Shown here one piece after another: positions 43,286-52,333 of a stretch of DNA of 64,000 nucleotides. Numbering within the stretch: the first letter of the stretch is position 1; every line of letters begins with the position of its first letter. A program made the translations under genes and the position numbers. The notes under the pieces were generated by a model, which had not been told where the DNA came from, did no database searches, and saw only the letters and a list, made by a program, of their open reading frames with translations. The stretch is from Thiobacillus denitrificans (GTDB taxonomy: Bacteria > Pseudomonadota > Gammaproteobacteria > Burkholderiales > Thiobacillaceae), in assembly GCF_001530125.1 (NCBI RefSeq), contig NZ_LDUG01000025.1:164572-228571 (forward strand), read 5' to 3'.

Positions 43286-44479
43286 ATGATCAATCTCGCG
43301 CGGCGCGACATCGCCCACCACCTGAAAAGCTATCTGCTGACCGGCCTCGGGCTCGGCTTGCTGATCGGGGTGACGCTGACCATGGCCGGGGTGTACCGCG
43401 GCATGGTCGACGACGCCAAGGTGCTGCTGCATGCAGTCGACGCCGACGTCTGGGTGGTGCAGCAGAACACCCTGGGTCCGTTTGCCGAACCGTCGAGTGT
43501 GCCGGACGACCTCTACCGTGCGCTGCTGGGGCTGGAAGGCGTGGCGCAGACCGGCAACGTCGCCTACCTCACCATGCAGGTGTCGCATCAGGGGAAATCC
43601 CAGCGCGTGATGGTCGCCGGCTTCGAGCCGGGCAAACCGGGCGGGCCGGCGTTTCTGGTCGCCGGCCGTCCCATCGCCCGCGCGCATTACGAGGCGGTGG
43701 CCGACGCCAAGACCGGATTTCAGGTCGGCGACGTGGTGCGCATCCGGCGCAACGACTACACCGTGGTGGGGCTGACCCGGCGCATGGTGTCGTCCGGCGG
43801 CGACCCGATGCTGTTCATTCCGCTGAAGGACGCGCAGGAAGCGCAGTTCCTGAAAGACAACGACGCCATCATCGAGGGCCGCAAGCGGCTTGCCGCCAAC
43901 CCGGCGCTCAACCGCCCCGGCCAGCCCGGCGTGCTGGAAGCGGTGCAGGCAATCCAGGCTTCCAGCCACAAGGTCAACGCGGTGCTGCTGCGGCTGCAGC
44001 CGGGCTTTGATGCGCGTGCGCTGGCCGACACGATTGCGCGCTGGCAGCGCTATACGGCCTACACCAGCGACGACATGGAAGAGATTCTGGTGGCCAAACT
44101 GATCGCCACCGCGGCCAAACAGATCAGCCTGTTTCTGATCATCCTCGCGGTGGTGAGCGCGGCCATCGTCGCCTTCATCATCTACACGATGACGCTCGGC
44201 AAGATCAAGGAAATCGCCGTACTGAAGCTGATCGGCACCCAAAACCGCACCATCGCCGCGATGATCATGCAGGAAGCGCTGGGCCTCGGCGTGATCGGCT
44301 TTTTCGTCGGCAAGTTCGCCGCCACCCTGTGGGCGCCGGCTTTCCCCAAATACGTCCTGCTGGAAACCGGCGACGCCGCGCGCGCCTTCGTGCTGACTCT
44401 GGTGGTGTGCGCGCTGGCCTCGCTGCTGGCAATCCGCGCCGCGCTCAAGATCGACCCGGCGGAGGCGATCGGTGGCTGA
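43286..44479 (+). CDS. ABC transporter permease, FtsX/DevC-like
   Basis: 397 residues from ATG 43286. One N-terminal membrane helix (about 18-40), a large extracytoplasmic MacB-like core (about 45-270) and three C-terminal helices (IATAAKQISLFLIILAVVSAAIVAFIIY, EALGLGVIGFFVGKFAATL and AFVLTLVVCALASLLAIRAALKI). KIKEIAVLKLIGTQNRTIAAMIMQE is the FtsX cytoplasmic coupling helix. It overlaps the ATPase gene by 8 bases. The ribosome site is provided by the end of a palindromic repeat. Confidence 0.88.
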   Translation: MINLARRDIAHHLKSYLLTGLGLGLLIGVTLTMAGVYRGMVDDAKVLLHAVDADVWVVQQNTLGPFAEPSSVPDDLYRALLGLEGVAQTGNVAYLTMQVSHQGKSQRVMVAGFEPGKPGGPAFLVAGRPIARAHYEAVADAKTGFQVGDVVRIRRNDYTVVGLTRRMVSSGGDPMLFIPLKDAQEAQFLKDNDAIIEGRKRLAANPALNRPGQPGVLEAVQAIQASSHKVNAVLLRLQPGFDARALADTIARWQRYTAYTSDDMEEILVAKLIATAAKQISLFLIILAVVSAAIVAFIIYTMTLGKIKEIAVLKLIGTQNRTIAAMIMQEALGLGVIGFFVGKFAATLWAPAFPKYVLLETGDAARAFVLTLVVCALASLLAIRAALKIDPAEAIGG

Positions 44480-45194
44480 CGCTGTTCCAATCCAACCCGC
44501 GATCCTCATCGAGGGCATCACCAAGCGCTACGGCAGCGGCAGTGCCGCGGTCGATGCGCTGAAGGGCGTCGACATGACGGTCTATCCAGGCGAGGTGGTG
44601 GGGCTGATCGGACCGTCCGGCTCCGGCAAGTCCACGCTGCTGAAATGCCTGGGCGCGGTGATCGAGCCGACCGCCGGAAAATTCACCCTCGGCGGCGAAG
44701 TCATTTATGACAACGGCTGGAAAACCAGCGACCTGCGCGCGTTGCGCCGCGACCGCATCGGCTTCGTGTTCCAGGCGCCCTATCTGATTCCGTTTCTCGA
44801 CGCCACCGACAACGTCGCGCTGCTGCCGATGCTGGCCGGCGTACCGAATCCCGAAGCACGCAAGATCGCGCTGGAAATGCTCAGCGCGCTCGACGTGCAG
44901 CACCGTGCGCAGGCGCGCATTGCCGAACTGTCGGGCGGCGAGCAGCAGCGGGTATCGATTGCGCGCGCGCTCGCCAACAAGCCGCCGATCATTCTGGCCG
45001 ACGAACCGACCGCGCCGCTCGACAGCGAACGCGCACTCACCGTGGTGAAGATCCTCAACCGCCTGGCGCAGGAATTCCAGACCGCGATCATCGTCGTCAC
45101 CCACGACGAAAAAATCATTCCCACCTTCAAACGCATTTACCATATCCGCGACGGCAAAACCTACGAAGAAGCAGGCGAGGGACGGGCAACATGA
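44472..45194 (+). CDS. ABC transporter ATP-binding protein, DevA/LolD-like
   Basis: 240 residues from GTG 44472. All nucleotide-binding motifs are present: Walker A GPSGSGKST (about 52-60), Q-loop FVFQAPYL, signature LSGGEQQRVSIARAL, Walker B IILADEPTAPLDS and the switch VVTHDEKI. Sequence after Walker B reads APLD instead of the common AALD, a minor variant. It energises the FtsX-type permease just upstream. The exported substrate may be a lipid or small hydrophobic compound, by analogy with DevBCA or MacAB. Confidence 0.93.
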   Translation: MADAVPIQPAILIEGITKRYGSGSAAVDALKGVDMTVYPGEVVGLIGPSGSGKSTLLKCLGAVIEPTAGKFTLGGEVIYDNGWKTSDLRALRRDRIGFVFQAPYLIPFLDATDNVALLPMLAGVPNPEARKIALEMLSALDVQHRAQARIAELSGGEQQRVSIARALANKPPIILADEPTAPLDSERALTVVKILNRLAQEFQTAIIVVTHDEKIIPTFKRIYHIRDGKTYEEAGEGRAT

Positions 45195-45212
45195 AGACAG
45201 GGGAAACCCTTG

Positions 45213-45340
45213 AACCACAGAGACACAGAGACACAGAGACACAGAGGTAAAACAAGACATTCCTGCACGTGGCGCATTCAACATGCCGGTGTCGCCGGGC
45301 CTGGCTTTTCTCTGTGCCTCTGTGCCTCTGTGGTGAGGAA
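45213..45340. repeat. CACAGAG palindromic repeat, copy 3
   Basis: Left arm from 45215 (CCACAGAGACACAGAGACAC, then AGAGACACAGAGG) and right arm 45306-45333 (CTCTGTGCCTCTGTGCCTCT, GTGG) bracket about 60 bases. The downstream flank GTGAGGAATTCAAG precedes the next ATG and resembles the flank at copy 2 (GTGAAGAACTCAGG). Confidence 0.85.
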
Positions 45341-45346
45341 TTCAAG

Positions 45347-46810
45347 ATGAAACTGACCTTTCTCGGCGCGGCGCGCGAAGTAACCGGCTCCAGCTATCTG
45401 GTGGAAGCCGACGGCGTGCGCTTTCTGGTTGACTGCGGCATGTTCCAGGGCGGCCGCGAGACGCGCGCCAAGAACCAGCGCGCCTTCGCCTTCGATCCGC
45501 GCACGATCGATTTCGTCATTCTCACCCATGCCCACATCGACCACTCCGGCCTGCTGCCACGACTGGTGGCGATGGGGTTCAGGGGCGCGATCCACACCAC
45601 CCGCGCCACCTGCGATTTGCTGGCGGTGATGCTGCCGGACTCCGCGCACATCCAGGAAAAGGAAGCCGAATACGCCAACCTCAACCGCTTCCGCAAGGAC
45701 ATGGACCGGCGCGACAAGGCGCGCAGAGTGCTGCGTGATAACGCAGCGCCATTCGAGGCTGCGCCACCGCGCGACACGGCGCCGCTGTATACCGTGGCGC
45801 AGGCGCAGGCCTCGTTGAAGCAGCTGAATCCGGTCGACTACGACCTGGAAATCGCGCCACATCTGCGGGTGCGCTGCACCTTCCGCGACGCCGGCCACAT
45901 TCTCGGCTCGGCGATCGTCGAGGTGTGGGTGGGCGAAGGCGAGCGCCGCCGCAAGATCGTGTTTTCCGGCGACCTCGGCCAGCCCGCGCGGCCGCTGCTG
46001 CGCGACCCCACGCACATCCAGGATGCCGACTATCTGGTGGTCGAATCGACCTACGGCAACCGTGACCACAAGAGCATGGAAGCGACGCAGGACGAACTAG
46101 TGGAGGCGATCAACGACACCATCGAGAGGAAGGGCGGCAACGTCATCATTCCCGCCTTCGCCGTGGGCCGCACCCAGGACATGCTCTATCTGCTGGCCGA
46201 CCTGACCCGGCAGGGGCGCATCCCCAAACTCACGGTATTCGTCGATTCGCCGATGGCGACCGCCGCTACCGAAATCACCTACAAGCACATGGAACTGCTG
46301 GACGCTGAAACCCACGCGTTGATGGGCAAGCACGGCGGCGCGGCGCATTTTCGCAAGCTCAATTTTGTTGAGGACGTAGAAGAATCAAAGGCGCTTGACC
46401 GCATCACCGGCGGAGCCGTCATCATATCGGCCAGCGGCATGTGCGAGGCCGGGCGCATCAAGTTCCACCTGCGCGCCAATCTGGCACGCCGCGAATCGAC
46501 CATCCTCATCACCGGTTTTCAGGCCGCCGGCACCTTCGGCCGCCGTCTGGTCGACGGCGCCAAGCGCGTGCGCCTGCTCGGCGAGGACATCCCGGTGCGC
46601 GCCGACCTCTATACCCTGGGCGGCCTGTCGGCGCATGCCGACCGCAGCGCGCTGCTCGCCTGGCTGGGCCACTTCCGCAGCAAGCCGCGCCAGGTGTTCG
46701 TGGTGCACGGCGAGGAGACGGTGGCGACCGGCTTTGCTGAAGACCTGCGGACGCAGTTCGGCTGGGACGCGATGGCCCCGGCGCCGGGCCACAGCGTCAT
46801 TCTGGACTAG
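45347..46810 (+). CDS. MBL-fold/beta-CASP ribonuclease-like protein
   Basis: 487 residues from ATG 45347. Metal motif T60-H-A-H-I-D-H66 is intact, with FSGDLG and a later GDxxH-like region; beta-CASP motifs follow (VVESTYGNRDH, VIIPAFAVGRTQDML, DSPMA, ISASGMCEAGRIKFHL). A C-terminal KH-type or RMMBL segment has LGGLSAHADRSALLAWL and FVVHGEE. This is the bacterial YSH1/CPSF-like family, RNA-processing nucleases acting in the cytoplasm. A ribosome site GAGGA lies within the end of the repeat upstream. Confidence 0.92.
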   Translation: MKLTFLGAAREVTGSSYLVEADGVRFLVDCGMFQGGRETRAKNQRAFAFDPRTIDFVILTHAHIDHSGLLPRLVAMGFRGAIHTTRATCDLLAVMLPDSAHIQEKEAEYANLNRFRKDMDRRDKARRVLRDNAAPFEAAPPRDTAPLYTVAQAQASLKQLNPVDYDLEIAPHLRVRCTFRDAGHILGSAIVEVWVGEGERRRKIVFSGDLGQPARPLLRDPTHIQDADYLVVESTYGNRDHKSMEATQDELVEAINDTIERKGGNVIIPAFAVGRTQDMLYLLADLTRQGRIPKLTVFVDSPMATAATEITYKHMELLDAETHALMGKHGGAAHFRKLNFVEDVEESKALDRITGGAVIISASGMCEAGRIKFHLRANLARRESTILITGFQAAGTFGRRLVDGAKRVRLLGEDIPVRADLYTLGGLSAHADRSALLAWLGHFRSKPRQVFVVHGEETVATGFAEDLRTQFGWDAMAPAPGHSVILD

Positions 46811-46819
46811 AAGGCAAAA

Positions 46820-47899
46820 ATGGCTAACAAACACTATTCGCCCGGACGCATCCTGTTGGCCCTGTTGGGCGCCGGTCTGCTGAATCATGGGCAGGCTGCC
46901 TCGATTGCCGACTGGGAGGGCTGCAGTTCGATCCCGGCAGATGTCGATCGCCTGGCGTGCTACGACCGCGTGTCCGGGCGTTCGCAGCCGGAGCCCGAGG
47001 CGGCATCCGTCCCGACGGCCGACGCCAGGGCCGATGTGCTGCCTGGGCTGCCCCCCGTGGCGGCGCAGCAGATCCCAGTCGAACCCGAGCCCGAACTGCT
47101 GTCGGCGCTGTCGCGCCACTGGGAGCTCGATGACGAAGCCAAGCAGGGCGCCTTCCTGTTCAGGCCCCACCGCCCCAATTATTTCCTGCCGATCAAATAC
47201 AGCAATTCGCCCAACAACACCCCATTTCAGGATACGTTTGCCCAGCCCGACCTGGGACTCGACCCGGTCGAGGCCGAATTGCAGCTGAGCTTCAAGATCA
47301 AGGGAATGGAAGGCGTGTTCGGCCACGACAACCTCGACCTGTGGTTCGGCTACACGATTACTTCTTTCTGGCAGGCCTACAACGACACCATTTCCTCGCC
47401 GTTTCGCGAGACCAACTATGAACCGGAAGCGATGCTGGTGTTTCGCACGGATTACGAAATCGCCGGTTTCCGCGGCCGTTTCATCAACCTGGGGATGGTG
47501 CATCAGTCGAATGGCCGCAGCGAAGGGCTGTCGCGCAGCTGGAACCGCGTTTACGCCCAGTTCGGGTTAGAGCGCGACAATCTGTCGCTGCTGATCCGGC
47601 CCTGGTACCGGATCCCGGAACGCGATGAAGACGACAATCCCGACATCGAGGATTACCTGGGGCACGGCGACCTGCTGGCGGTCTATCGCAAGGGCCGCAA
47701 CGCCTACTCGCTGCTGCTGCGCAACAACTTCAAGTCCACTGACAACCGCGGCGCGGTGAAACTCAACTGGAGCTTTCCGCTGTACGGACGGCTGAAGGGC
47801 TATGTGCAGTATTTCAACGGCTACGGCGAATCGCTGGTCGACTACGACCACAGCCAGCAATCGCTCGGTTTCGGGGTCAGCCTGACCGAAGGCATGTAG
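46820..47899 (+). CDS. pldA: Outer-membrane phospholipase A1
   Basis: 359 residues with a signal peptide cut near residue 26 (NHGQAAS). After a proline-rich stretch, the OMPLA barrel follows: HRPNYFLPIKYSNSPN, LQLSFKIKG, DLWFGYTITSFWQAYN. The catalytic H228 and S230 are in HQSNGRSEG and the supporting N242 in SRSWNRVYAQ. The N-terminal cysteine pair (GCSS, ACYDR) could form a disulfide. It hydrolyses phospholipids in the outer leaflet when membrane asymmetry is lost. It is ten bases downstream of the RNase gene. Confidence 0.93.
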   Translation: MANKHYSPGRILLALLGAGLLNHGQAASIADWEGCSSIPADVDRLACYDRVSGRSQPEPEAASVPTADARADVLPGLPPVAAQQIPVEPEPELLSALSRHWELDDEAKQGAFLFRPHRPNYFLPIKYSNSPNNTPFQDTFAQPDLGLDPVEAELQLSFKIKGMEGVFGHDNLDLWFGYTITSFWQAYNDTISSPFRETNYEPEAMLVFRTDYEIAGFRGRFINLGMVHQSNGRSEGLSRSWNRVYAQFGLERDNLSLLIRPWYRIPERDEDDNPDIEDYLGHGDLLAVYRKGRNAYSLLLRNNFKSTDNRGAVKLNWSFPLYGRLKGYVQYFNGYGESLVDYDHSQQSLGFGVSLTEGM

Positions 47900-47973
47900 G
47901 CCAGGTTTGCTTGGATGTCCGGAATACCATGTGGAAACGGCCCCAGGATTCCTGCTGATTCAAAGCATGCGAT

Positions 47974-48005
47974 GTCGAAAGCAGGCGTTAACGAGTGCTT
48001 TCGAC
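47974..48005. repeat. Perfect 10-bp inverted repeat downstream of pldA
   Basis: GTCGAAAGCA (47974-47983) and TGCTTTCGAC (47996-48005) around 12 bases. It sits in the 219-base gap between pldA and fpr, which is otherwise featureless. No T-run follows it, so it is more a hairpin or protein site than a standard terminator. Confidence 0.5.
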
Positions 48006-48118
48006 CCAGAAGAGACAGTCGAGACATATTCAGCGGCGGACAGCGGCCGTCTGTAAACGGACACCATCTGGCCCAAGCTTTTTACTAGCTTCTTTGATTT
48101 GCTTTTATTTTAGGTTTC

Positions 48119-48913
48119 CTACTTTTCAACGAAAGCGCGTTCAATTACGTAGGCACCAGGTTCACCACTGCGCGGCGATATTTTTAAACCAAAATGATCG
48201 AGTATAAGCATGGTGTCTTTCAGCATTTGGGGGCTACCGCAAACCATGGCCCGATCCTTCTCGGGATCTAATGGCGGCAAGTCAATATCAGTGAATAATT
48301 TTCCGTTACCAATCAGATCGGTCAGGCGGCCCTGATTACGGAAGGGCTCACGCGTGACGGTGGGGTAATAAATCAATTTCTCGCGTACCTGTTCACCAAA
48401 AAATTCGTTTTGTGGAAGTTCTTTGGTGATGAAATCGGCATAGGCTAGTTCGCTAACTTGGCGAACGCCATGGACCAGTACTACCTTTTCAAAAAGTTCG
48501 TAAACTTCCGGATCCTGAATAAGGCTTATGAATGGCGCCATTCCTGTGCCGCTCGAAAGCAGGTAGAGGTTACGCCCAGGCAACAAATCCCGCACAACCA
48601 GTGTGCCTGTTGGCTTGCGGGAAATCAGCACCTCGTCACCCACCTTCAGGTGTTGCAAGCGCGAGGTCAGCGGGCCGTTTTGTACTTTAATGCTGAAAAA
48701 TTCCAAGTGTTCTGCGTAATTGGGGCTGGCAATGCTGTATGCGCGCATCAGCGGTTTCCCGTCAATCAGTAAGCCGATCATGACAAACTGGCCATTTTCA
48801 AAGCGTAAGCCGGGGTCGCGTGTGGTTGTGAAACTGAATAATGTGTCGTTCCAGTGATGCACGCTCAAGACGCGTGCGCTTGTGGTATTGCTTGAGGGTT
48901 TTTCAGGAGACAT
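48119..48913 (-). CDS. fpr: Ferredoxin-NADP reductase
   Basis: 264 residues. FAD site LMRAYSIASPNY, pyrophosphate loop GPLTSRLQHLKVGDEVL, NADP site LLSSGTGMAPFISLI and the C-terminal MVCGSPQMLKDTM and an aromatic-poor end AFVEK, as in bacterial subclass II Fpr. It transfers electrons between NADPH and ferredoxin or flavodoxin. The gene is the last of a minus-strand group with etfA and etfB, and shares their lower GC and different codon use, suggesting that all came together. Confidence 0.9.
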   Translation of the reverse strand: MSPEKPSSNTTSARVLSVHHWNDTLFSFTTTRDPGLRFENGQFVMIGLLIDGKPLMRAYSIASPNYAEHLEFFSIKVQNGPLTSRLQHLKVGDEVLISRKPTGTLVVRDLLPGRNLYLLSSGTGMAPFISLIQDPEVYELFEKVVLVHGVRQVSELAYADFITKELPQNEFFGEQVREKLIYYPTVTREPFRNQGRLTDLIGNGKLFTDIDLPPLDPEKDRAMVCGSPQMLKDTMLILDHFGLKISPRSGEPGAYVIERAFVEK

Positions 48914-48928
48914 GGCAGACTTTTATGT

Positions 48929-49861
48929 TCAGGGGAGGGCCGCAGTCAGGGCAGGAACGGCTTCGAACAGGTCTGCTACCAGACCATAATCCGCCATCTG
49001 GAAAATAGTGGCGTCGGGATCGTGATTGATGGCAACGACGATCTTGCTGTCTTGCATGCCCGCTGTGTGTTGCACGGCGCCGGATATGCCAACCGCGATA
49101 TAAAGCTCGGGTGCAACCACAGTGCCCGTTTGTCCTATCTGGATATCGTTGGGCGCAAATCCGGCATCCACTGCGGAACGGGTGGCCCCCAGTGCGCTAT
49201 GGAGTTTGTCCGCCAGTGGTGCCAGCACAGATTCAAAGTTTTCTGCACTACCCAACGAACGTCCACCTGAAACCACAACGCTCGCTGAACCCAGCTCAGG
49301 TCGATCAGACTGGTTACGCATTTCACTCAGCCAGCGTGTTTTACCTGAGGCAGGTGGTGGTGCGAGGTTGACGATTTCAGCGTTATTGCCTGTAGAGGCC
49401 ATATCAAACCGGCTGGCGCGCAGCGTGACCACCTGAATCGGGTCATTGCTGCGCACGGTCGCAAAGACATTGCCGACGTAGATTGGTCGCACATAGGTTG
49501 CAGGTGCCTGTATTTCAACAACATTGCTAACCATTGCCACATCCAGAAGTGCCGCAGCACGCGGTAATATATTCCTGCCAAAGGCGCTATGCGCAGCCAG
49601 AATCACAGAATATTCGCGGCCCATACCTGCAATAATATTGGCGACGTCTTCGGCGAGCGGGTGTTGCAGATGCAGAGCCTCAACACACATCACGCAAGCA
49701 ACGCCGGTGATGGCTGCAGCGCTCTGGGCTGCAGCAGCGAGGTCGTTGCCAACCAGTAACACATGCACAGTCTGTTTCCAGCATTGCGCTGCGCTGACTA
49801 GTTGGGCAACAGAGGGCTTCAGCTTCTGATTTTCATGTTCGGCCAGAATCAATACATTCAT
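48929..49861 (-). CDS. etfA: Electron transfer flavoprotein, alpha subunit
   Basis: 310 residues. The C-terminal FAD domain is diagnostic: GQTGTVVAPELYIAVGISGAVQH and KIVVAINHDPDATIFQMADYGLVAD. The N-terminal domain (LILAEHENQKLKPSVAQLVSAA) is as expected. It overlaps etfB by ATGA. With EtfB it carries electrons from acyl-CoA or other dehydrogenases to ETF-quinone oxidoreductase, encoded divergently next door. GC and codon use are lower than in flanking genes. Confidence 0.93.
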   Translation of the reverse strand: MNVLILAEHENQKLKPSVAQLVSAAQCWKQTVHVLLVGNDLAAAAQSAAAITGVACVMCVEALHLQHPLAEDVANIIAGMGREYSVILAAHSAFGRNILPRAAALLDVAMVSNVVEIQAPATYVRPIYVGNVFATVRSNDPIQVVTLRASRFDMASTGNNAEIVNLAPPPASGKTRWLSEMRNQSDRPELGSASVVVSGGRSLGSAENFESVLAPLADKLHSALGATRSAVDAGFAPNDIQIGQTGTVVAPELYIAVGISGAVQHTAGMQDSKIVVAINHDPDATIFQMADYGLVADLFEAVPALTAALP

Positions 49862-50610
49862 GGCAACACCCTCGCTTCAGAGCGTAATTTTTCAACCAGC
49901 TCCTGCACGTTGTTGACCATGGCACATGCTTTGCGAACAGGGGGGTCTGCAACTTTGACCAAGGCCAGTCTTGGCGATACATCAATTCCGAATTCTGCTG
50001 CACTGATGGTCTGTATCGGTTTTTTCTTGGCCATCATCAGATTGGGAAGTTTCACATAACGCGGTTCATTGAGCCGCAGGTCGGCAGTCAATACAGCAGG
50101 CAATGCCACCGCAATCGTTTCGGTGCCGCCTTCTACTTCGCGGGTGACTACGGCTTCGCCATTTTCTATGTTCAGTGTGGAAATAAATGTGCCTTGCCCG
50201 TAGTCCAGTAGCGCAGCCAACATCTGGCCTGTCTGGCCAGTATCGTCATCGATTGATTGCTTGCCGAGAAGTACCAGGCCGGGTTGTTCGCGTTCAACCA
50301 ATATCTTGAGCAATTTGGCCACACCCAAAGGCTGTAATACATCACCACTCTCCAGCAGAATGGCTCGATCCGCACCCATGGCCAGAGCATGTCGCAATAC
50401 ATCCTGTGCGGCTGTTGTGCCTACTGTTACTGCAACAACCTCGGTTGCCACACCGCTTTCTTTTAGCCGCATGGCTGCTTCCATGGCATTTTCATCAAAA
50501 GGATTGATGCTCATACGGGCTCCGGCCAATTCCACATTGGAGCCATCAGGCTTGATATGTACTTTGATGTTGTGATCTACAACCCTTTTTACTGCCACCA
50601 ATAACTTCAT
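49858..50610 (-). CDS. etfB: Electron transfer flavoprotein, beta subunit
   Basis: 250 residues. Starts MKLLVAVKRVVDHNIKVHIK; then MSINPFDENAMEAAMRLKE, AMGADRAILLE, LVLLGKQSIDDDTGQTGQML and the ETF-beta signature REVEGGTETIAVALPAVLTA. AMP-binding subunit of the ETF heterodimer. Its start is 73 bases from the divergent ETF-QO gene, across an AT-rich shared promoter region. Confidence 0.94.
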   Translation of the reverse strand: MKLLVAVKRVVDHNIKVHIKPDGSNVELAGARMSINPFDENAMEAAMRLKESGVATEVVAVTVGTTAAQDVLRHALAMGADRAILLESGDVLQPLGVAKLLKILVEREQPGLVLLGKQSIDDDTGQTGQMLAALLDYGQGTFISTLNIENGEAVVTREVEGGTETIAVALPAVLTADLRLNEPRYVKLPNLMMAKKKPIQTISAAEFGIDVSPRLALVKVADPPVRKACAMVNNVQELVEKLRSEARVLP

Positions 50611-50637
50611 TTAAGCCACCATACGGCACTTCCAGAG

Positions 50638-50653
50638 GACATATTATAATGTC
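50638..50653. promoter_or_regulatory. Shared promoter element between etfB and ETF-QO gene
   Basis: GACAT-ATTATA-ATGTC: 5-bp symmetric arms around an AT core. It contains TATAAT on both strands (50645-50650 on plus; complement of ATTATA at 50643-50648 on minus), so a common control of both directions is plausible. No good -35 boxes are seen. Confidence 0.4.
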
Positions 50654-50683
50654 ATGAATTGTTAATGTAACGGTGCTCCTGAT

Positions 50684-52333
50684 ATGTCGCGGGATGTCAT
50701 GTCGTATGACGTGTTGATTGTCGGTGCTGGTCCAGCCGGGCTTGCGGCGGCGCTGCGCTTGAAACAGTGTGCGCAGAAAACCGGACAGGAGATCAGTGTT
50801 TGCGTGTTGGAAAAAGGCGCACAGGTTGGGGCGCATATTCTTTCCGGTGCGGTGATTGATCCCGCTTCATTGAATGAGTTGATTCCTGACTGGAGTGTGC
50901 TGGGAGCACCGCTGACTACGCCAGTAAGCAAAGACGAATTTCTTGTGCTGGGTGAACGGGGTGCCTGGCGCATACCGGTTGCTTTATTGCCGCCATTGAT
51001 GGCCAATCATGGGGCTTACATCACCAGCCTGGGCGAGTTTTGCCAATGGCTGGGGAGTCAGGCAGAAGCAGCAGGAGTGGAAATCTATGCGGGTTACGCC
51101 GCGCAGGAAATCCTGTATGGCGAACAGGGCGAGGTTGCAGGTGTCATAACCGGCGACATGGGGCGTACCGCAAACGGCGAGGAAGGCCCGCAATTTGCGC
51201 CGGGTATTGAAATTCACGCCCGTTATACGCTCATCGCCGAAGGTGCACGCGGCTCGCTTACCCGCGACCTGGAACAGCGGTTTCAACTTCGCAAAAATTC
51301 GTCGCCACAAAAGTACGGCCTCGGGATCAAGGAGGTCTGGCGGGTTGCGGCGGAGAAGCATCGCCCCGGGCTGGTGCAACACAGTCTTGGCTGGCCGCTT
51401 GCCTCGGACACGGGGGGCGGCTCGTTTATTTACCATTATGGCGATGGCCTGGTCTCGATCGGCTTTGTGGTTCACCTCGATTACGCCAACCCACACCTGT
51501 CACCCTTCGACGAGTTTCAGCGATTCAAAACACATCCGGCCATTCGTCCGCTGCTTGAAGGCGGCAAGCGTTTGTCATATGGCGCACGCGCCATCACCGA
51601 AGGCGGTTTGCAATCCTGGCCTGAACTGGTATTTCCTGGCGGAGCGTTGATCGGATGTAGTGCCGGGATGGTCAATGTGCCGCGCATCAAGGGCATTCAT
51701 AATGCGATGAAATCCGGGATGCTGGCAGCCGAAGCCGTGATGTCCGCTCTGGCAGCGAATCGCGGCCATGATTGTCTCAGTGAATACCCGACCGCACTGC
51801 GCAACTCAAAAGTCTGGCGTGACTTGCATGCCGTGCGTAACGTCAAGCCGATGCTATCCCGTTTCGGAACTGTCATCGGCACGCTGTTTGGCGGGGTTGA
51901 AATGTGGCTGGCCGCTGCCGGGGTGCGATTGCCCTGGACATTGCGTCATCAGCAGGCTGACCATGAGTGCACACGTCCTGCATCGGAAATGCCGAAAATA
52001 GACTACCCAAATCCGGATGGAAAAATCAGCTTCGACAAGCTTGGCTCCGTCGCGCTCAGCAATATCACACATGATCGCGATCAGCCCTGCCACTTGCACC
52101 TGCTTGATAAAACAGAATCCGTTTCCATCAGCATAGAAAAATTCGACGCGCCGGAACAACGTTACTGCCCTGCTGGGGTTTACGAACTAGTTGTCACAGA
52201 TGAAAAGCGCCATCTGCAAATCAATGCACAAAACTGCATTCATTGCAAAACCTGCGATATTAAGGATGCCCTGCAGAACATTGTGTGGAAACCACCGGAA
52301 GGTGGCAGCGGACCAGTGTATTCCGCAATGTAG
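50684..52333 (+). CDS. Electron-transfer flavoprotein:ubiquinone oxidoreductase
   Basis: 549 residues. N-terminal FAD motif VLIVGAGPAGLAAALRL; LEKGAQVGAHILSGAVIDP; GCSAGMVNVPRIKGIHNAMKSG; and the C-terminal 4Fe-4S ferredoxin domain CPAGVYE ... NCIHCKTCDIKD. The arrangement matches ETF-QO, which passes electrons from reduced ETF to the quinone pool at the inner membrane. It is divergent from etfB-etfA-fpr, and the four genes form a complete electron-transfer block. GC is lower than the chromosome average here. Confidence 0.94.
   Translation: MSRDVMSYDVLIVGAGPAGLAAALRLKQCAQKTGQEISVCVLEKGAQVGAHILSGAVIDPASLNELIPDWSVLGAPLTTPVSKDEFLVLGERGAWRIPVALLPPLMANHGAYITSLGEFCQWLGSQAEAAGVEIYAGYAAQEILYGEQGEVAGVITGDMGRTANGEEGPQFAPGIEIHARYTLIAEGARGSLTRDLEQRFQLRKNSSPQKYGLGIKEVWRVAAEKHRPGLVQHSLGWPLASDTGGGSFIYHYGDGLVSIGFVVHLDYANPHLSPFDEFQRFKTHPAIRPLLEGGKRLSYGARAITEGGLQSWPELVFPGGALIGCSAGMVNVPRIKGIHNAMKSGMLAAEAVMSALAANRGHDCLSEYPTALRNSKVWRDLHAVRNVKPMLSRFGTVIGTLFGGVEMWLAAAGVRLPWTLRHQQADHECTRPASEMPKIDYPNPDGKISFDKLGSVALSNITHDRDQPCHLHLLDKTESVSISIEKFDAPEQRYCPAGVYELVVTDEKRHLQINAQNCIHCKTCDIKDALQNIVWKPPEGGSGPVYSAM

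Noticed and set aside
45215..45333. CACAGAG tandem units considered as a CRISPR or minisatellite
   Set aside because: Arms are inverted and paired around a unique centre, with no regular spacers and no cas genes; palindromic repeat is the better description.
47974..48005. Inverted repeat considered as terminator of pldA
   Set aside because: No T-run and 75 bases from the stop; kept only as an unexplained hairpin.
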